Part shown: positions 9,901 to 19,800 of the stretch, one piece after another | Layout: the number at the start of each line of letters is the position of its first letter | How positions within the stretch are numbered: position 1 is the first letter of the stretch | Assembly (NCBI RefSeq): GCF_025244725.1 | Contig: NZ_CP104203.1 | Span: forward strand, 1,674,001 to 1,738,000 | DNA: 64,000 bases | Source: Chryseobacterium oranimense | Lineage (GTDB): Bacteria > Bacteroidota > Bacteroidia > Flavobacteriales > Weeksellaceae | Direction: 5' to 3' | The notes under the pieces: model-generated | What the model saw: only the letters and a program-made list of their open reading frames with translations | Databases searched by the model: none | What the model was told of the DNA's origin: nothing | Position numbers and translations under genes: made by a program

Positions 9901-10602
9901 GTTGGCTATCTCACGGATGGCACTTACCCGTCTGCTTATCTCAAGATCCTTTGCTCTTAATTCTTTTTCCAGTTTGTCTCTGCGGATAAGATCTGCTCTC
10001 AGTTTTACATAAAAGAATATAGTAACCACTACCGCTGCTATTGCCGAAACAATAATAAACATAACGGTTGTAGCTGATGAACGGTTGAGTTCTTTGTTTT
10101 TAATTTCAAGCTGGCTTTCTTCGTACTGTACAAAATCGCTGACGATCTGACGGCATTTGTCCATGTAGCTTTTGCTCTGCATGATCTGCTGCTGCGTCAT
10201 GACAATACCGTTTTTCCTGTTCTGAACAAATTGCTTTAAATTGCCAACATTATTTCTGACATTTTTTTCCAGAGCATTTAAACGTTCCAGCTGACTTTTA
10301 TCTGAAATATCCAGAGCTTTTGCACGTTCTATGGCTTTGCCATATTCATTTAAACTACGGTTATAAGGTTCTAAAAAATTTTCTCTTCCTGTAAGCTGAT
10401 AGCCTCTGTTTCCTGTTTCGGCATCCAGTAAGGCAACAAGAACATCTTTTACGGCTGTAATGGATCTCCTGCTTTTGGACAGGCTTTCCCGATGGTCCAT
10501 CTGCTTCTGTATGCTCAGATAGGAAGCTACTGAACTTGCAATCAGGATCAATAAAGATAACCCGACTCCAAACTGAAGATTTCTGATTATTTTTTTCGGC
10601 AT
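7000..10602 (-). CDS. CHASE3-HAMP-GAF hybrid histidine kinase with three receivers
   Basis: A 1200-residue sensor. Order: TM1 (about 10-31), a helical CHASE3-type extracytoplasmic sensor with the ETGNRGYQLTG signature (62-72), TM2 (about 180-199), HAMP (about 205-270), GAF (about 285-430), and a long coiled coil rich in Glu/Gln (430-520). HisKA follows with His535 in NMSHELRTP, then an ATPase domain (DTGIGIP, GGTGLGLS). Three receivers close the protein: a canonical one (about 810-930), a degenerate middle one whose acceptor region reads VDCVILEAS, and a canonical C-terminal one with DMMMPEMDGYE. It is the core of the operon and would phosphorylate the separate receivers directly or through a relay. 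The stimulus is unknown. Confidence 0.93.
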   Translation of the reverse strand: MPKKIIRNLQFGVGLSLLILIASSVASYLSIQKQMDHRESLSKSRRSITAVKDVLVALLDAETGNRGYQLTGRENFLEPYNRSLNEYGKAIERAKALDISDKSQLERLNALEKNVRNNVGNLKQFVQNRKNGIVMTQQQIMQSKSYMDKCRQIVSDFVQYEESQLEIKNKELNRSSATTVMFIIVSAIAAVVVTIFFYVKLRADLIRRDKLEKELRAKDLEISRRVSAIREIANRVANGDYSQRAVDHSQDDLGDLVDSLNHMTDSLKKSFDKINKSDWRQKGLALLNESLVGNKSVKEVSDKSLNQLVSYGKCINGVLYLFDDGTLKLSTAFGLESTMKKTFEPGEGMVGQAFTNEKTQAYNNLNEEDFVASFASSKIKINGILLLPVHADGRCIGIFELGSATGFDEDRISYFDECSRNIGIALNAAKGREKEQQLLEETQAQSEELQVQHSELENLNTELEAQTQKLQASEEELKVQQEELMQANAELEERSRMLEEKNHLIAERNSEIQKKVEELALSTKYKSEFLANMSHELRTPLNSILLLSRLMVENPDENLNEDQIESAKVIQSSGSSLLTLIDEILDLAKIESGKMSLEYRDVLINDVVTDLKSLFNPVIQEKKIKFEVHIDSDVEKTIETDRLRVDQVLRNLLSNALKFTAEGSIHLNIAKDPKKKNFIIFSVKDTGIGIPEEKQAIIFEAFQQADGSTRRRFGGTGLGLSISREIARLLGGELTLKSKVNEGSEFSLIIPVTAVSETIQPETDQHLVEIIREDVEEIQNILDNTEAEPPVPVEILPIPESIEDDRDGITTQDKVILIVEDDIHFAKALLKYARMNQYKGVVVVRGDHALSAAVQYHPQAILLDVQLPVKDGWQVMDELKSNPATRPIPVHMMSVLQLERESLMKGAIDFINKPMALDKMTDVFRKIEEALQRSPQKVLIVEHNAKHASALAYYLSNFNISLSVENNVEDSVKALTSNVDCVILEASKGNEYQVIESIKSYEGLENLPIIIFTEHSLSKSEELKIKQYADSIVVKTAHSYERILDEVGLFLHLVEEKNNSVETARNKVLGSLTEVLSGKKILITDDDVRNIFSLTKALEKYKVEVVVAMDGKHALQQIDEHKDIDVILMDMMMPEMDGYETIKEIRKMPAFKKLPIIAITAKSMIGDREKCIEAGASDYISKPVDIDQLLSLLRVWLYES

Positions 10603-10607
10603 GAGAA

Positions 10608-12083
10608 TTAGTTTAAAGGTAAGGTGAAATAGAAGGTTGATCCTTCTTCTACTTTACTGGATACTCCAATTGTTCCGTGGTGCTGTTTGATGATTTCTGA
10701 ACAGATAAACAGCCCGATTCCCATCCCCTGGAACTGCAGGGAAGATTCTTCTACCCTGTAAAATTTACGGAATACAGCATCCTGTTTAAAATCAGGGATC
10801 CCGATTCCGAAATCTGTGACGCTCACTTTTACTTCGTCTTTTTCTTCGTCTACAAAGGTGGTAACGATGATCTGATTATTTTGGGGAGAGTATTTGATGG
10901 CATTGGTGAGGAAATTAATAAGAACCTGTTCTATACGGATTTCATCAAGAGGGATGAGGATTTCGGGATTTATCCCATGTCTTTTTATCTTGACTTTGTT
11001 TTCGTCATGGGTCTGAATAATGGTTTCAACAGCACTGCTGATAAGATTTTCAAGACTGGTTGGTTTTCTGTTGATCTTAAGTTTTCCGTTTTCTATTTTG
11101 GAGACATCCAGGAGGTCGGTAATCAGGGTGTTCAGTTTTTCGATCTGGTCCTGAACTTTGTTCATAAAGCCAGCTTCAGCGCTCTGTCTGTCCAGTTTTA
11201 ATTTACGGTCCAGGAGCTGCACGTAGGCTTTTATACTTGTTAAAGGTGTTTTCAGCTCATGGCTGGCAATGCTCAGGAATTCATCTTTTTCTTTTTCAAT
11301 CTTTTTCTGATCATCAATGTCTGTAAATGTCCCTATCCAGTTTTTTATGACGTTTCCATCGTTCACAGGGGTTACTCGCAGGAGATGATATCGGTAGTCC
11401 CCTGAATCTACTTTTTTTATTCTTACCTCAAGCTCAAGAGCCCTATTCCTTTTTCTGCTGCGTTCAAATTCTTCCCTGATGTTATGGTCATCAGGATGTA
11501 CCTCGGGAAAATCTATCTCATTATTCGAATACTGATACCATTTATGGTTGACAAATTCTATATTCCCGTCTTCGTTAAGGGTAAAAGCAATCTGCGGCAA
11601 TGACTCGAGCATCAGCTGCAGATGGTCAATGCGGGACTTCATGGTCACCTGAGATTCTCTTCTTCCTTTAACTTCAAGCTCCAGGCTCTGCTGGGTCTTT
11701 TTCATGGCAAGATTCTGCTCATGGAGACTATAAAAGGTTTTAACTTTAAGCAATAAAATTTCAGGATCTACAGGTTTGGTGACATAGTCTTTCCCTCCTG
11801 AGGCATATCCGCGGGTTATGAATTTTTTTTCGGTATTTACTGCGGATAAAAATATAATGGGAACTTCTTTGGTTTTGCTGTAGTCGGCCAATGTTTCCGC
11901 TACCTCGAATCCGTCCATCCCCGGCATCTGCACGTCCAGAATTATCAGTGCATAATTATTTTTTATTGCTTTTCCTAACGCCTCTTCTCCGGAATTGGCT
12001 GTATCTACCTGAAAATCTTTGGATTCCAGCAGTTTCTTTAAAGAGTAAAGATTGCTTTGGTTATCATCAACAATTAAAATCAT
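10608..12083 (-). CDS. Receiver-PAS-histidine kinase
   Basis: About 491 residues. It starts at the internal ATG giving MILIVDDNQSN; the upstream in-frame extension to 12131 (MAVLKIKI) lacks domain support. An N-terminal receiver (ALIILDVQMPGMDGFE, KDYVTKPVD) is followed by a coiled coil, a PAS domain (IAFTLNEDGNIEFVNHKWYQ), HisKA with His in SIASHELKTPLTS, and an ATPase domain (VTDFGIGIP, GMGIGLFICSEI). There is no membrane segment, so it is cytosolic. It is first in the operon, 5 nt ahead of the CHASE3 hybrid kinase, and probably receives phosphate or input from it. Confidence 0.9.
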   Translation of the reverse strand: MILIVDDNQSNLYSLKKLLESKDFQVDTANSGEEALGKAIKNNYALIILDVQMPGMDGFEVAETLADYSKTKEVPIIFLSAVNTEKKFITRGYASGGKDYVTKPVDPEILLLKVKTFYSLHEQNLAMKKTQQSLELEVKGRRESQVTMKSRIDHLQLMLESLPQIAFTLNEDGNIEFVNHKWYQYSNNEIDFPEVHPDDHNIREEFERSRKRNRALELEVRIKKVDSGDYRYHLLRVTPVNDGNVIKNWIGTFTDIDDQKKIEKEKDEFLSIASHELKTPLTSIKAYVQLLDRKLKLDRQSAEAGFMNKVQDQIEKLNTLITDLLDVSKIENGKLKINRKPTSLENLISSAVETIIQTHDENKVKIKRHGINPEILIPLDEIRIEQVLINFLTNAIKYSPQNNQIIVTTFVDEEKDEVKVSVTDFGIGIPDFKQDAVFRKFYRVEESSLQFQGMGIGLFICSEIIKQHHGTIGVSSKVEEGSTFYFTLPLN

Positions 12084-12312
12084 AGGATGAATCAGTACTT
12101 GTGGGTTGATTTTTATTTTAAGTACCGCCAAAAATACTTACAAAATTCCGAAAAACATTTATTTTTTTAATCATTTTGTGTCTACATACCACACGTATAT
12201 ACTTATAAATCAATTTTTAAAAAAAATATTATCAAAATTTTATTATATTCAAAAAAAGCTTCAATCTATTAATTAAATGATACTGTATAAGTGGACTTAT
12301 TTTAAAAATGAC

Positions 12313-12657
12313 CTAAGATTTCAAAAACATCAGCCATTCCTGTAATAAATCCCTGATGTCTGCCAATGGAAAAACATTGGGCTGGCCGTCGATAACAAGA
12401 TAGGGATATTCAATTTTCAGGTCAATGTGCTCCAATATCATGGAATCATAAGGAGCATAGTCCGGATTTTCAGCGTTGTTCAGATAATGGTTTATTTCTT
12501 TCATAAGCAGCTCTGTACCAGACGTATTTAAATAATTTAAAAACTGAAGCAGATTATTCCCATCCACAATTCCGTCTTTCCGGATGCAGTTGTAGCCGAT
12601 ATTACCGCCTGCTGTTACTTTCAAAAATTCAAGCCCATATTTATCTTTTTTACTCAT
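12313..12657 (-). CDS. Hypothetical protein, 114 aa
   Basis: I do not recognise the family. It is a soluble, acidic, mixed alpha/beta-looking protein starting MSKKDKYGLEFL, with a conserved-looking patch YPYLVIDGQPNVFPLADIRDLL near the C-terminus and no signal peptide. It stands alone between the phosphorelay operon and the serine hydrolase. A hairpin lies just 5' of its start, on the serine hydrolase side. Confidence 0.65.
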   Translation of the reverse strand: MSKKDKYGLEFLKVTAGGNIGYNCIRKDGIVDGNNLLQFLNYLNTSGTELLMKEINHYLNNAENPDYAPYDSMILEHIDLKIEYPYLVIDGQPNVFPLADIRDLLQEWLMFLKS

Positions 12658-12707
12658 GCCTGTTTGTATAAGGTATATTCTGGAATTTCTTTCTAAGTAT
12701 AAATAAG

Positions 12708-12734
12708 AACTGCCTTCAGGTTATGAAAGCAGTT
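12708..12734 (-). terminator. Probable intrinsic terminator of the serine hydrolase gene
   Basis: A 10-bp stem (AACTGCCTTC / GAAAGCAGTT, one wobble) with a 7-nt loop lies 7 bp beyond the stop of the minus-strand hydrolase. The following T tract is interrupted, so efficiency may be moderate. Confidence 0.55.
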
Positions 12735-12740
12735 TATTTT

Positions 12741-14540
12741 TTATAATGTTTTTAAAACATTTGCAGCATTTTCATTTTTCGGATTCATCTGCAGTATTTT
12801 TTGGTAGGTTTCCTTTGCTTTTTCCTTTTGGCCGGCCTTCAGATAGGCTTCGCCCAAACTGTCATAAGTGTTTTCACTTTCGGGATACAATAAAGTATTC
12901 AAGCGGAAAACATTAATGGCTTTTGTAAAATCTTTTTTGCCAAGCTGTGCATAGCCTGACCCGTTCAGGAAATTTTCAGAAAGAAGAGGATGATTGGCGT
13001 CTTTTATTTTTGCTTTCCTGTAAGCTTCCAGTCCTTCGTCAAAATTCCCATCCAGAATCATTTCCAAAGGAGTTTTTTCACTGTCACCTAATTGGGCTCC
13101 CTGCCTGATTTTACCGTCACGGAGGATCTGTGACAATTCTGTTTTTCCTGTACCGGTATTTTTTCCCACTTTAAGATTATAATCCCACTCGCGGACAGCG
13201 TAGGTGTCTTTTCCAATTTTTAGAAGTTCCATAGGGGCTTCCACATTGTTGACAGCCATCAGTTTATCTTTTTCGCGATAAATCTTGAAGAAACCATACG
13301 TATCATTTCTATAACGTCCGGCATGAGTGAAATCTTCATTATTCAGGGGTAAAATTTTATGCACGGGAGGATTAAACTCTGGCCAGTGATAAACTTCCGC
13401 TACCGAACGGACAAGCTCTTCAACGAATTCAGGTTTGTTGGTATTCGTTAATACTACAATTCCGTCCCCGCTGGTTTTACTGGCCATGAACCTGCTAGAA
13501 AAACCTTCGTTCCAACCGCCATGATTGAAATAGATGTGGCCGTTTCTGTTCTCCAGGAAGACTCCCAATCCCATAAACGGATCAATGAACGGAGTTGTAA
13601 ACTGTTCCGCAGTTTTTTTGGAAATAATGGTATTGCTTTTACCGCTCAGGGTATTTTGGACATCAATAATAAATTTAGCAAGATCTTCAGCAGTGGTCCA
13701 TAACCCTGCAGGAGCCTGCTCAGGATAGATATGATATTTTCCTTCAACCTTTATACCCTCTTGGTTATATGCCGTAGCAGCATATTGGGCCATAGCTTCG
13801 GGCAGAGGCTGGGAAAAAGTACTGTTTTTCATGTTCAGTGGCATCAGTACTTTTTCGTTCATGATAGTGGTAAAATCTTTCCCTTCAATATCCATTAACA
13901 TCTGCTGCATCACACAGTATCCTCCGCCCGCATACCGGAAAGGCGTTCCGGGAAGCTTATCTACAAAGATTGCAGGTGTATTGGAAGGACTTTGCCCATT
14001 CAAGAGCTGGATCAGAGAAGGAATAGGTTTAGTGATTTCGTATCCGGGAAATCCGCTCACTGTAAATCCGGCTGTGTGGCTGACAATATTTTTAAGGCTT
14101 ACTTTTTTCTCTTTTGTGAATTTATTTTCAGGAATTTTCCAGGATTTTAAATAGGTATTCACATCGGCATCGGAATTTATTTTCCCGGCTTCAACCTCTG
14201 TTAAGGCGGCATACACGCTTACGGGTTTACTCATAGATGCTGCCTGAAATAAGGTTTGAGGATTTACCGGGGTTTTAGATTCTACATCTGCAAAGCCATA
14301 GGTTTTAGCCCAGACTACTTTGGAGTTTTTAACAACTGCAATGCTGACTCCGGGAACGTTGTAATGCTTCATTCTGGATTCCAATGTCCAGAGAGGCTCG
14401 CCCTGAAAACGGACTGCAGGCATCAATCCGGCTTCTACTTTGGAAATTTCGCTGTTCAACTGTGATTTTGTCTGTGCAGAAAGCGAACCGGATAGTGCTC
14501 CAATCACAAGCACGGTATAAAAAGGAGTTTTGATCCTCAT
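12741..14540 (-). CDS. Exported serine hydrolase, class C beta-lactamase family, with C-terminal TPRs
   Basis: 599 residues. A signal peptide (MRIKTPFYTVLVIGALSGSLSAQ) precedes a penicillin-binding/AmpC-fold domain with the nucleophile motif SMSK (102-105), Tyr203 in YAGGGY in place of the usual YxN motif, and an HGG motif near residue 344. The C-terminal part (about 500-599) contains tetratricopeptide repeats (AINVFRLNTLLYPESENTYDSLGEAYLKAG-type helices). Such proteins are usually peptidases or esterases acting on D-amino acid peptides or unknown esters in the periplasm, rather than resistance beta-lactamases. The substrate is unknown. Confidence 0.88.
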   Translation of the reverse strand: MRIKTPFYTVLVIGALSGSLSAQTKSQLNSEISKVEAGLMPAVRFQGEPLWTLESRMKHYNVPGVSIAVVKNSKVVWAKTYGFADVESKTPVNPQTLFQAASMSKPVSVYAALTEVEAGKINSDADVNTYLKSWKIPENKFTKEKKVSLKNIVSHTAGFTVSGFPGYEITKPIPSLIQLLNGQSPSNTPAIFVDKLPGTPFRYAGGGYCVMQQMLMDIEGKDFTTIMNEKVLMPLNMKNSTFSQPLPEAMAQYAATAYNQEGIKVEGKYHIYPEQAPAGLWTTAEDLAKFIIDVQNTLSGKSNTIISKKTAEQFTTPFIDPFMGLGVFLENRNGHIYFNHGGWNEGFSSRFMASKTSGDGIVVLTNTNKPEFVEELVRSVAEVYHWPEFNPPVHKILPLNNEDFTHAGRYRNDTYGFFKIYREKDKLMAVNNVEAPMELLKIGKDTYAVREWDYNLKVGKNTGTGKTELSQILRDGKIRQGAQLGDSEKTPLEMILDGNFDEGLEAYRKAKIKDANHPLLSENFLNGSGYAQLGKKDFTKAINVFRLNTLLYPESENTYDSLGEAYLKAGQKEKAKETYQKILQMNPKNENAANVLKTL

Positions 14541-14651
14541 GTTATGTTTAGTTTTTGTTTATCAAAAATAAATAAGTTTTACCATGAAATGATATTTTTT
14601 GCCTGATATTCTAAAAATTAACAGAAAATTGTTTTGTAAACCTGTTGGCAG

Positions 14652-15416
14652 TTAATTTTTAAGCCAGTTTAAGCATTCTGTAATCTGCCTTTTGCTGATA
14701 AAAACATCTGAATTGATCTCGGGAGCCGGGGAAAGTTTCAGTTCCACTTTCTGGCTGGAATGCTTTGTGATTTCCACGATCGCAGCTTTATTGATGATAA
14801 ATTTGCGGTTGATCTTAAAAAACAGCTCCGGATTCAGCTTATGGATGATATCTTTAATGGTATCATCATAAATATAGGTTTTACCATCATTGGTAGTCAG
14901 AAACAGGTATTTCCCTGAAGCAAAGAAATAAGCGATATGATGTTCATCTATGGATTTCAGTTTGTTTCCTTCACGCACCATAAAATGATTCATCTTTTCC
15001 TGGTTTTCCGACTGGCGTAAGGTGGAAATAGATTTGAGGACGGGTTCGGGATCAAAATTGGACCGTATGGAAATGAATTTCTGTAATGCTTTATGCAAAT
15101 CCTCTTCCTCAAAAGGTTTCAGAAGATAATCGATGGTGAAATGCCTGAAAACCCTCATGGCATATTCATCAAACGCAGTTATAAAAATAATCGGGGTAAA
15201 AAGTTCTACATGCTCAAAAATCTCCAGGCTCATGCCGTCGCCGAGATGAATATCCATAAAGATAAGGTCTGCAGAATGGTTTTCGAAGAAGTCGATGGCC
15301 TGTCTTTTTGAACGGAGAATCACGGTTTCTGTAACAGGGACAATGTTCTGCTTATCCAAAAGATCTTTAAGATAATTAACAGCCAGCAGTTCGTCTTCTA
15401 TAATGGCGATTTTCAT
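14652..15416 (-). CDS. LytTR-family response regulator
   Basis: 254 residues. An N-terminal receiver with acidic pair Glu7-Asp8 and acceptor Asp55 (LIFMDIHLGDG), Thr in FITAFDEYA and Lys in YLLKPFEEED, is joined to a LytTR DNA-binding domain (about 140-254). It is the natural partner of the LytS-type kinase at 22851-24440. Kinase and regulator sit at opposite ends of one minus-strand locus, with the metalloprotease and the SusC/SusD genes between them. An intrinsic terminator separates it from susD, so it may be made at lower level by readthrough or from its own promoter. Confidence 0.92.
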   Translation of the reverse strand: MKIAIIEDELLAVNYLKDLLDKQNIVPVTETVILRSKRQAIDFFENHSADLIFMDIHLGDGMSLEIFEHVELFTPIIFITAFDEYAMRVFRHFTIDYLLKPFEEEDLHKALQKFISIRSNFDPEPVLKSISTLRQSENQEKMNHFMVREGNKLKSIDEHHIAYFFASGKYLFLTTNDGKTYIYDDTIKDIIHKLNPELFFKINRKFIINKAAIVEITKHSSQKVELKLSPAPEINSDVFISKRQITECLNWLKN

Positions 15417-15436
15417 AACCTTACAAAAGTACGAAA

Positions 15437-15468
15437 AAACCGCTTAAACTATTACGTTCAAGCGGTTT
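15437..15468 (-). terminator. Intrinsic terminator between susD and the LytTR regulator
   Basis: On the minus strand a 9-bp stem AAACCGCTT / AAGCGGTTT, extended inside by AAC/GTT, is followed by six T. It lies 24 bp after the SusD-like stop codon and ahead of the regulator gene. Confidence 0.8.
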
Positions 15469-15491
15469 CAGGAGTTGTTAATATAAATGTT

Positions 15492-16811
15492 TTATAAAAG
15501 GGGATTATTTTTCTTGGCACTCATCGGAAATTCAATGGTGTATCTCACGTCGTTCTGCTGAAGGATATATTCTACTCCGTTGACGATGTGAATAATTTTT
15601 TTCTGGTTTGCGCGTCTTAAATCGAACCAGCGATGTCCTTCCAGAGCAAATTCCCTGAATCTTTCATCCATAATATAATTCATGAATTCCGAAGCGTTCA
15701 TTGGGCTAATTTCGTTTTGAACAGCTGTATATCCTGCCGGACTGTAACGGTTGACAAGAACCTTCAGCAATGTTTCTTTGGCTTCACTCAGCCTGTTAAG
15801 CTTCACTAGGGCTTCGGATTTTATAAAATACATCTCCGCCGTTCTGAAAGACACCCTGAAATCTGAGCTTCCTCCCTTGATGATTTTGTATTTGCTTCCG
15901 TTCTTTTCAAAATAAAGCGCGAATCTCTTATCTGTCGTGCTGTTATATTTTGAAATAAGTTCCGGAGTTGCAAAGGATAAATTCTGCACAGCACTGTTCA
16001 TCGCATTGTCCAGAGCCAGAATAGATTCTACGGAAGCATAATGATTGGGCGCAGTGGTTGCTGTATTTAAATTGCTTAAATCACTTTTTACAGCCAATAC
16101 CTGCTCTGCATAGCTCAAAGCCTTGTTCCAGTCACCCTGGTAAAGAGCGGTTCTGGCCTGAAGCGCTTTCAATGCTGTTTTTGAGAATCTGTAATTGATC
16201 CCCAACTGCTGCTTTTCTTCTACCATTAATCCTTCTGCTTTTTCTATATCTGCATGAACCTGGCTGTAAACTTCCTGCACGGAAGATGGTTTCAATACCT
16301 GCTCAAGATCTATTTCCAGACTAACAGGTACTCCTCTATCTGTGGATGCTGTCGTGCTGTTGTAAGGCTTTCCGTACAAATTCACCATGTCAAAATAAAT
16401 GTAGGCACGAAGCGCGTAGGCCTCAGCAAGTATCTGGTTTTTTTCGGGGGAATCCGCCATTGTTTTGCTTCCTTCATTAATGATTTGATTCAGGTAAAAA
16501 TTCACAGAATAGAAGGCAACCCACGGAAATTCCATTGTAGCCTGGTCTGTATTCGAATCTTTCCACATGGCAATTTCACGGTAGGCAATGAAATCTGTAC
16601 TGTTTTCATCTATACTTACCTCATCGGTACGAAACGCTGTTAAAGACTTATGGGCAGGATATTTGGAGTAAGCTGATGTAAGAACTTTACGGTAATCTTC
16701 AACGGTGACAGGAATGATTTTTCCCTCCGGCTGTATATCTAAAAAACGGTCGCATCCGATGCTGGAAAAGCTTAATACGGCCAGTGCGATGAATGTTGTT
16801 ATTTTTCTCAT
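15492..16811 (-). CDS. RagB/SusD family outer-membrane nutrient-binding lipoprotein
   Basis: 439 residues, at the short end for SusD proteins. The signal peptide ends in a lipobox with Cys20 (FSSIGCDRFLDIQPEG), and the DRFLDIQPEGKI start is typical of the family. TPR-like helices follow (ALRAYIYFDMVNLYGKPY), and the C-terminal SusD signature DERFREFALEGHRWFDLRR is intact. It acts as the substrate-binding lid over the SusC-like barrel encoded 10 nt upstream. The ligand is unknown; the protease in the same operon hints at peptides or proteins rather than glycans, which is inference. Confidence 0.93.
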   Translation of the reverse strand: MRKITTFIALAVLSFSSIGCDRFLDIQPEGKIIPVTVEDYRKVLTSAYSKYPAHKSLTAFRTDEVSIDENSTDFIAYREIAMWKDSNTDQATMEFPWVAFYSVNFYLNQIINEGSKTMADSPEKNQILAEAYALRAYIYFDMVNLYGKPYNSTTASTDRGVPVSLEIDLEQVLKPSSVQEVYSQVHADIEKAEGLMVEEKQQLGINYRFSKTALKALQARTALYQGDWNKALSYAEQVLAVKSDLSNLNTATTAPNHYASVESILALDNAMNSAVQNLSFATPELISKYNSTTDKRFALYFEKNGSKYKIIKGGSSDFRVSFRTAEMYFIKSEALVKLNRLSEAKETLLKVLVNRYSPAGYTAVQNEISPMNASEFMNYIMDERFREFALEGHRWFDLRRANQKKIIHIVNGVEYILQQNDVRYTIEFPMSAKKNNPLL

Positions 16812-16821
16812 TGTTCAAGTT

Positions 16822-19800
16822 TTAAAAAGAAACATTAAATCCTACGGTTACAGATTTGGCAATAGGCTGTGCGTAGATATTACCATAGGTTTCCGGATCA
16901 AAATAGCCTTTATATCCATTACTGAATACAAAGAGGTTACGCCCTTCGATGCTCAGTCTCAGACTGCTGATTCCCATAGGATTGGTAAATTCTTTCGGAA
17001 GCGTATAGCCCAGACGGATGCTGCTGATCCTTACATAGCTGATCTCTTTTGCCCATACATCCAGTAAGCTGTAGGCATTGGAGCGGTTATCTGCAAACCA
17101 TTTATTAGCCATCCATCCCGGGTTGGATTCCATATCCGGACTGGTGATTCCCGGAAGTGTAATTCCTGCCTGGTAGATATCTTTGGTATAGTTTCTTCCT
17201 CTGTCAAGATCCATTCCGCGGTAAGAAGGGGTCTGCATTATGGTCTGCTTCAGATTGAACGCAGCAGAAATCGTAAGGTCGAAATTACGTACTTTAAAGG
17301 TGTTGATAATTCCTCCGGTGAATTTAGGATCCCTGTCTCCGACGTAGGTGAAAAGGCTTCTCAGCTCTGCATTGGAAAGCCTGGTATCTACCAGCTGGCC
17401 CGGAAGGAAGTCTGCATACACATCATATAATTTAAAGAAATCTTCAGCACTTACCTTTTCATTTCCTCTCCAGAACATTGGGTTTCCGTTTTCGTCCAGC
17501 CCTGCTGTTTTTAAAGCAAATACAGCGTTTACAGGAAGTCCTTCTCTGGAAGGAAGCAAAGCATTGTCACGGGGCTGCTCGCTGAGTACCCGGCTTTTGT
17601 TATGGGCAAAATTGATGGTAGTAGACCATTTGAAATTTTCCTTATCTATGTTCCTGGTGGAAATAGCCAGTTCAAAACCTTTATTGGTCAGGCTTCCCCA
17701 GTTCATCATAGTATATTCGAATCCGGTTTCAAGCGGAGTTTCTTTCATGCTGATCATATCCGTTCCTTTTCTGCTGTATACATCGGCAGTAAGGCTGATC
17801 CGGTTTTTAAACAATCCAAGGTCAAGACCTAGGTTGGTATTTGTTGTTTTTTCCCAGCGCAGCTTATCATTTGGAGGGCTGATGACGTTGATGATATTTT
17901 CTTTGGTTCCAGGAAGAATAGTAGCATCAAAATATTCACCGATAAAGAATGGTGAGGTATTACGGTCTATATTTCCCTGAAGTCCGTAGGAAGCTCTCAG
18001 CCTAAGGTTGGAAATGGCCGTAAGATCTTTCATAAAGTTTTCTTTGGTCACTAACCATGAACCTGAAACCGCCCATATCGGCAGGTATTTGTATTTTTTA
18101 TTGACCCCGAATAAATTCGTTCCGTCATATCGCACACTTCCGAAGAACGTATATTTCTGGTCGAAAGTGTAGGAAGCCGTCGCAAACATTGACGCATACG
18201 CATTCTCAATTGGCGGCATCTCGCGGTAGGTTTCGTATTTTCTTTCCGCCGCGAAGCTCGAAGTCGGGAAAACAATGGCAGTTGCTCTTCTTGTGGTACT
18301 GTCGTACCCGAAAGCTCTGGTCAAGGTGGTATTGTCGGTGGTTTTACGGATTTCCGTTCCTGCCATCAAATCAATTTCATGTACGGAATTGATTTTTGTA
18401 CTGTAGCTTCCCTGCAATTTCCAGTTGTATTGGAAAAAATCGTTATCCCAGTTCTGCTTTACGCCTCCGTCCGGAAGGAAATAACGGTATGCCCCATCTT
18501 TGTAGTAGCGGGTTCCTTCTCTCATCTTGCGGGTAAAATAGGTATTTCCGGCTGCAAATTTTTCCGTTTTATTGTTGTCGTACTGCATTCCCAGCTGGGA
18601 GGTGATCCTCAGGTCTTTCGTTATTTTATATTCTAAATCGAATATGGCTTTTAACGACCTGTTTTTCAAGGTATAATTTGTATTGCTCCTTTCTTCCAGG
18701 AAGTTAAAAGGGATGTACCGGTTTTCAAACCCGTCAATATCCTGATCGTATCTGTAGCTTCCGTCTGCATTGTAAGGCGAAAGATAAGGATTGGCATTTC
18801 TTGAGTAATTGATTGGGTTGATCGACGCATCCGCATCAGTCACAAACGATTCACGCTCGCTGTGAGTCCCGAAAATAGAGATTCCTGCATTTAATTTATC
18901 ACTTATTTTATAGTTGTTTTTCAAAGTAAGGTTATAACGCTTAAACCCTGTTCCTATGGTTGTTCCTTCTTCATCGTAATAACCTAATGAGAAATAATAA
19001 TCTGAACGGTCGCTTCCTCCTGAAAGGCTTACTCCATACTGTTTATTGATGGCATTTCTGTACAATAACTTGCCCCAGTCTGTATTGTTGGCTCTTAAGC
19101 CATCGATCTGCTGACGGGTAAAAGAGTTCAATGCACCAAATCCTCCGTTTCTATAGGCATCAAGCTGGCCGTTTTTCATTAAAATTCTCATCACTTCGCC
19201 TTTATCAGCACGGTAAGTAAGGTCGGCACGGCTGGCAAGCATTAATTCCAAATCAACCTTTTCGGAAGCGTTCAGAAGATTCAGCCTGTTAAAATCAGGG
19301 CGTGCTGTCACGAAAGTATCTGCTGAAAAGTTCAGTCTCATTGTCCCTTTCTTTCCTTTTTTCGTGGTGATGGAGATTACCCCGTTGGCTGCTCTTGCTC
19401 CGTAAATGGCTGTTGCCGCCGCATCTTTCAGAATGGTAATATCTTCAATATCATTGGGATTAAGCCCCGCTATAGAAAAGTTCTGAAGCTGGTCTATATT
19501 ATCCTTATCGCTAAAATTTGGTACATCATTTCCTTCCAACGGAAGACCGTCTACCACCCATAACGGATCCTGAGGACCGGAAAGTGATGCTGTTCCCCTG
19601 ATCCTGATTTTGGCGGGACCGCCCGGCGCTCCTGTTTCAGGTGTTACTACTACTCCTGCCACCTGCCCCATCATCATCTGGTCTACACTGGCAACACCGG
19701 CCTGGTTGATATTATCCATCTTTACGGTGGATACAGCAGAGGTCTGCTTACGCTTTTCAATTTTCTGATACCCGGTAATGATGACTTCCTGAATCTTGTT

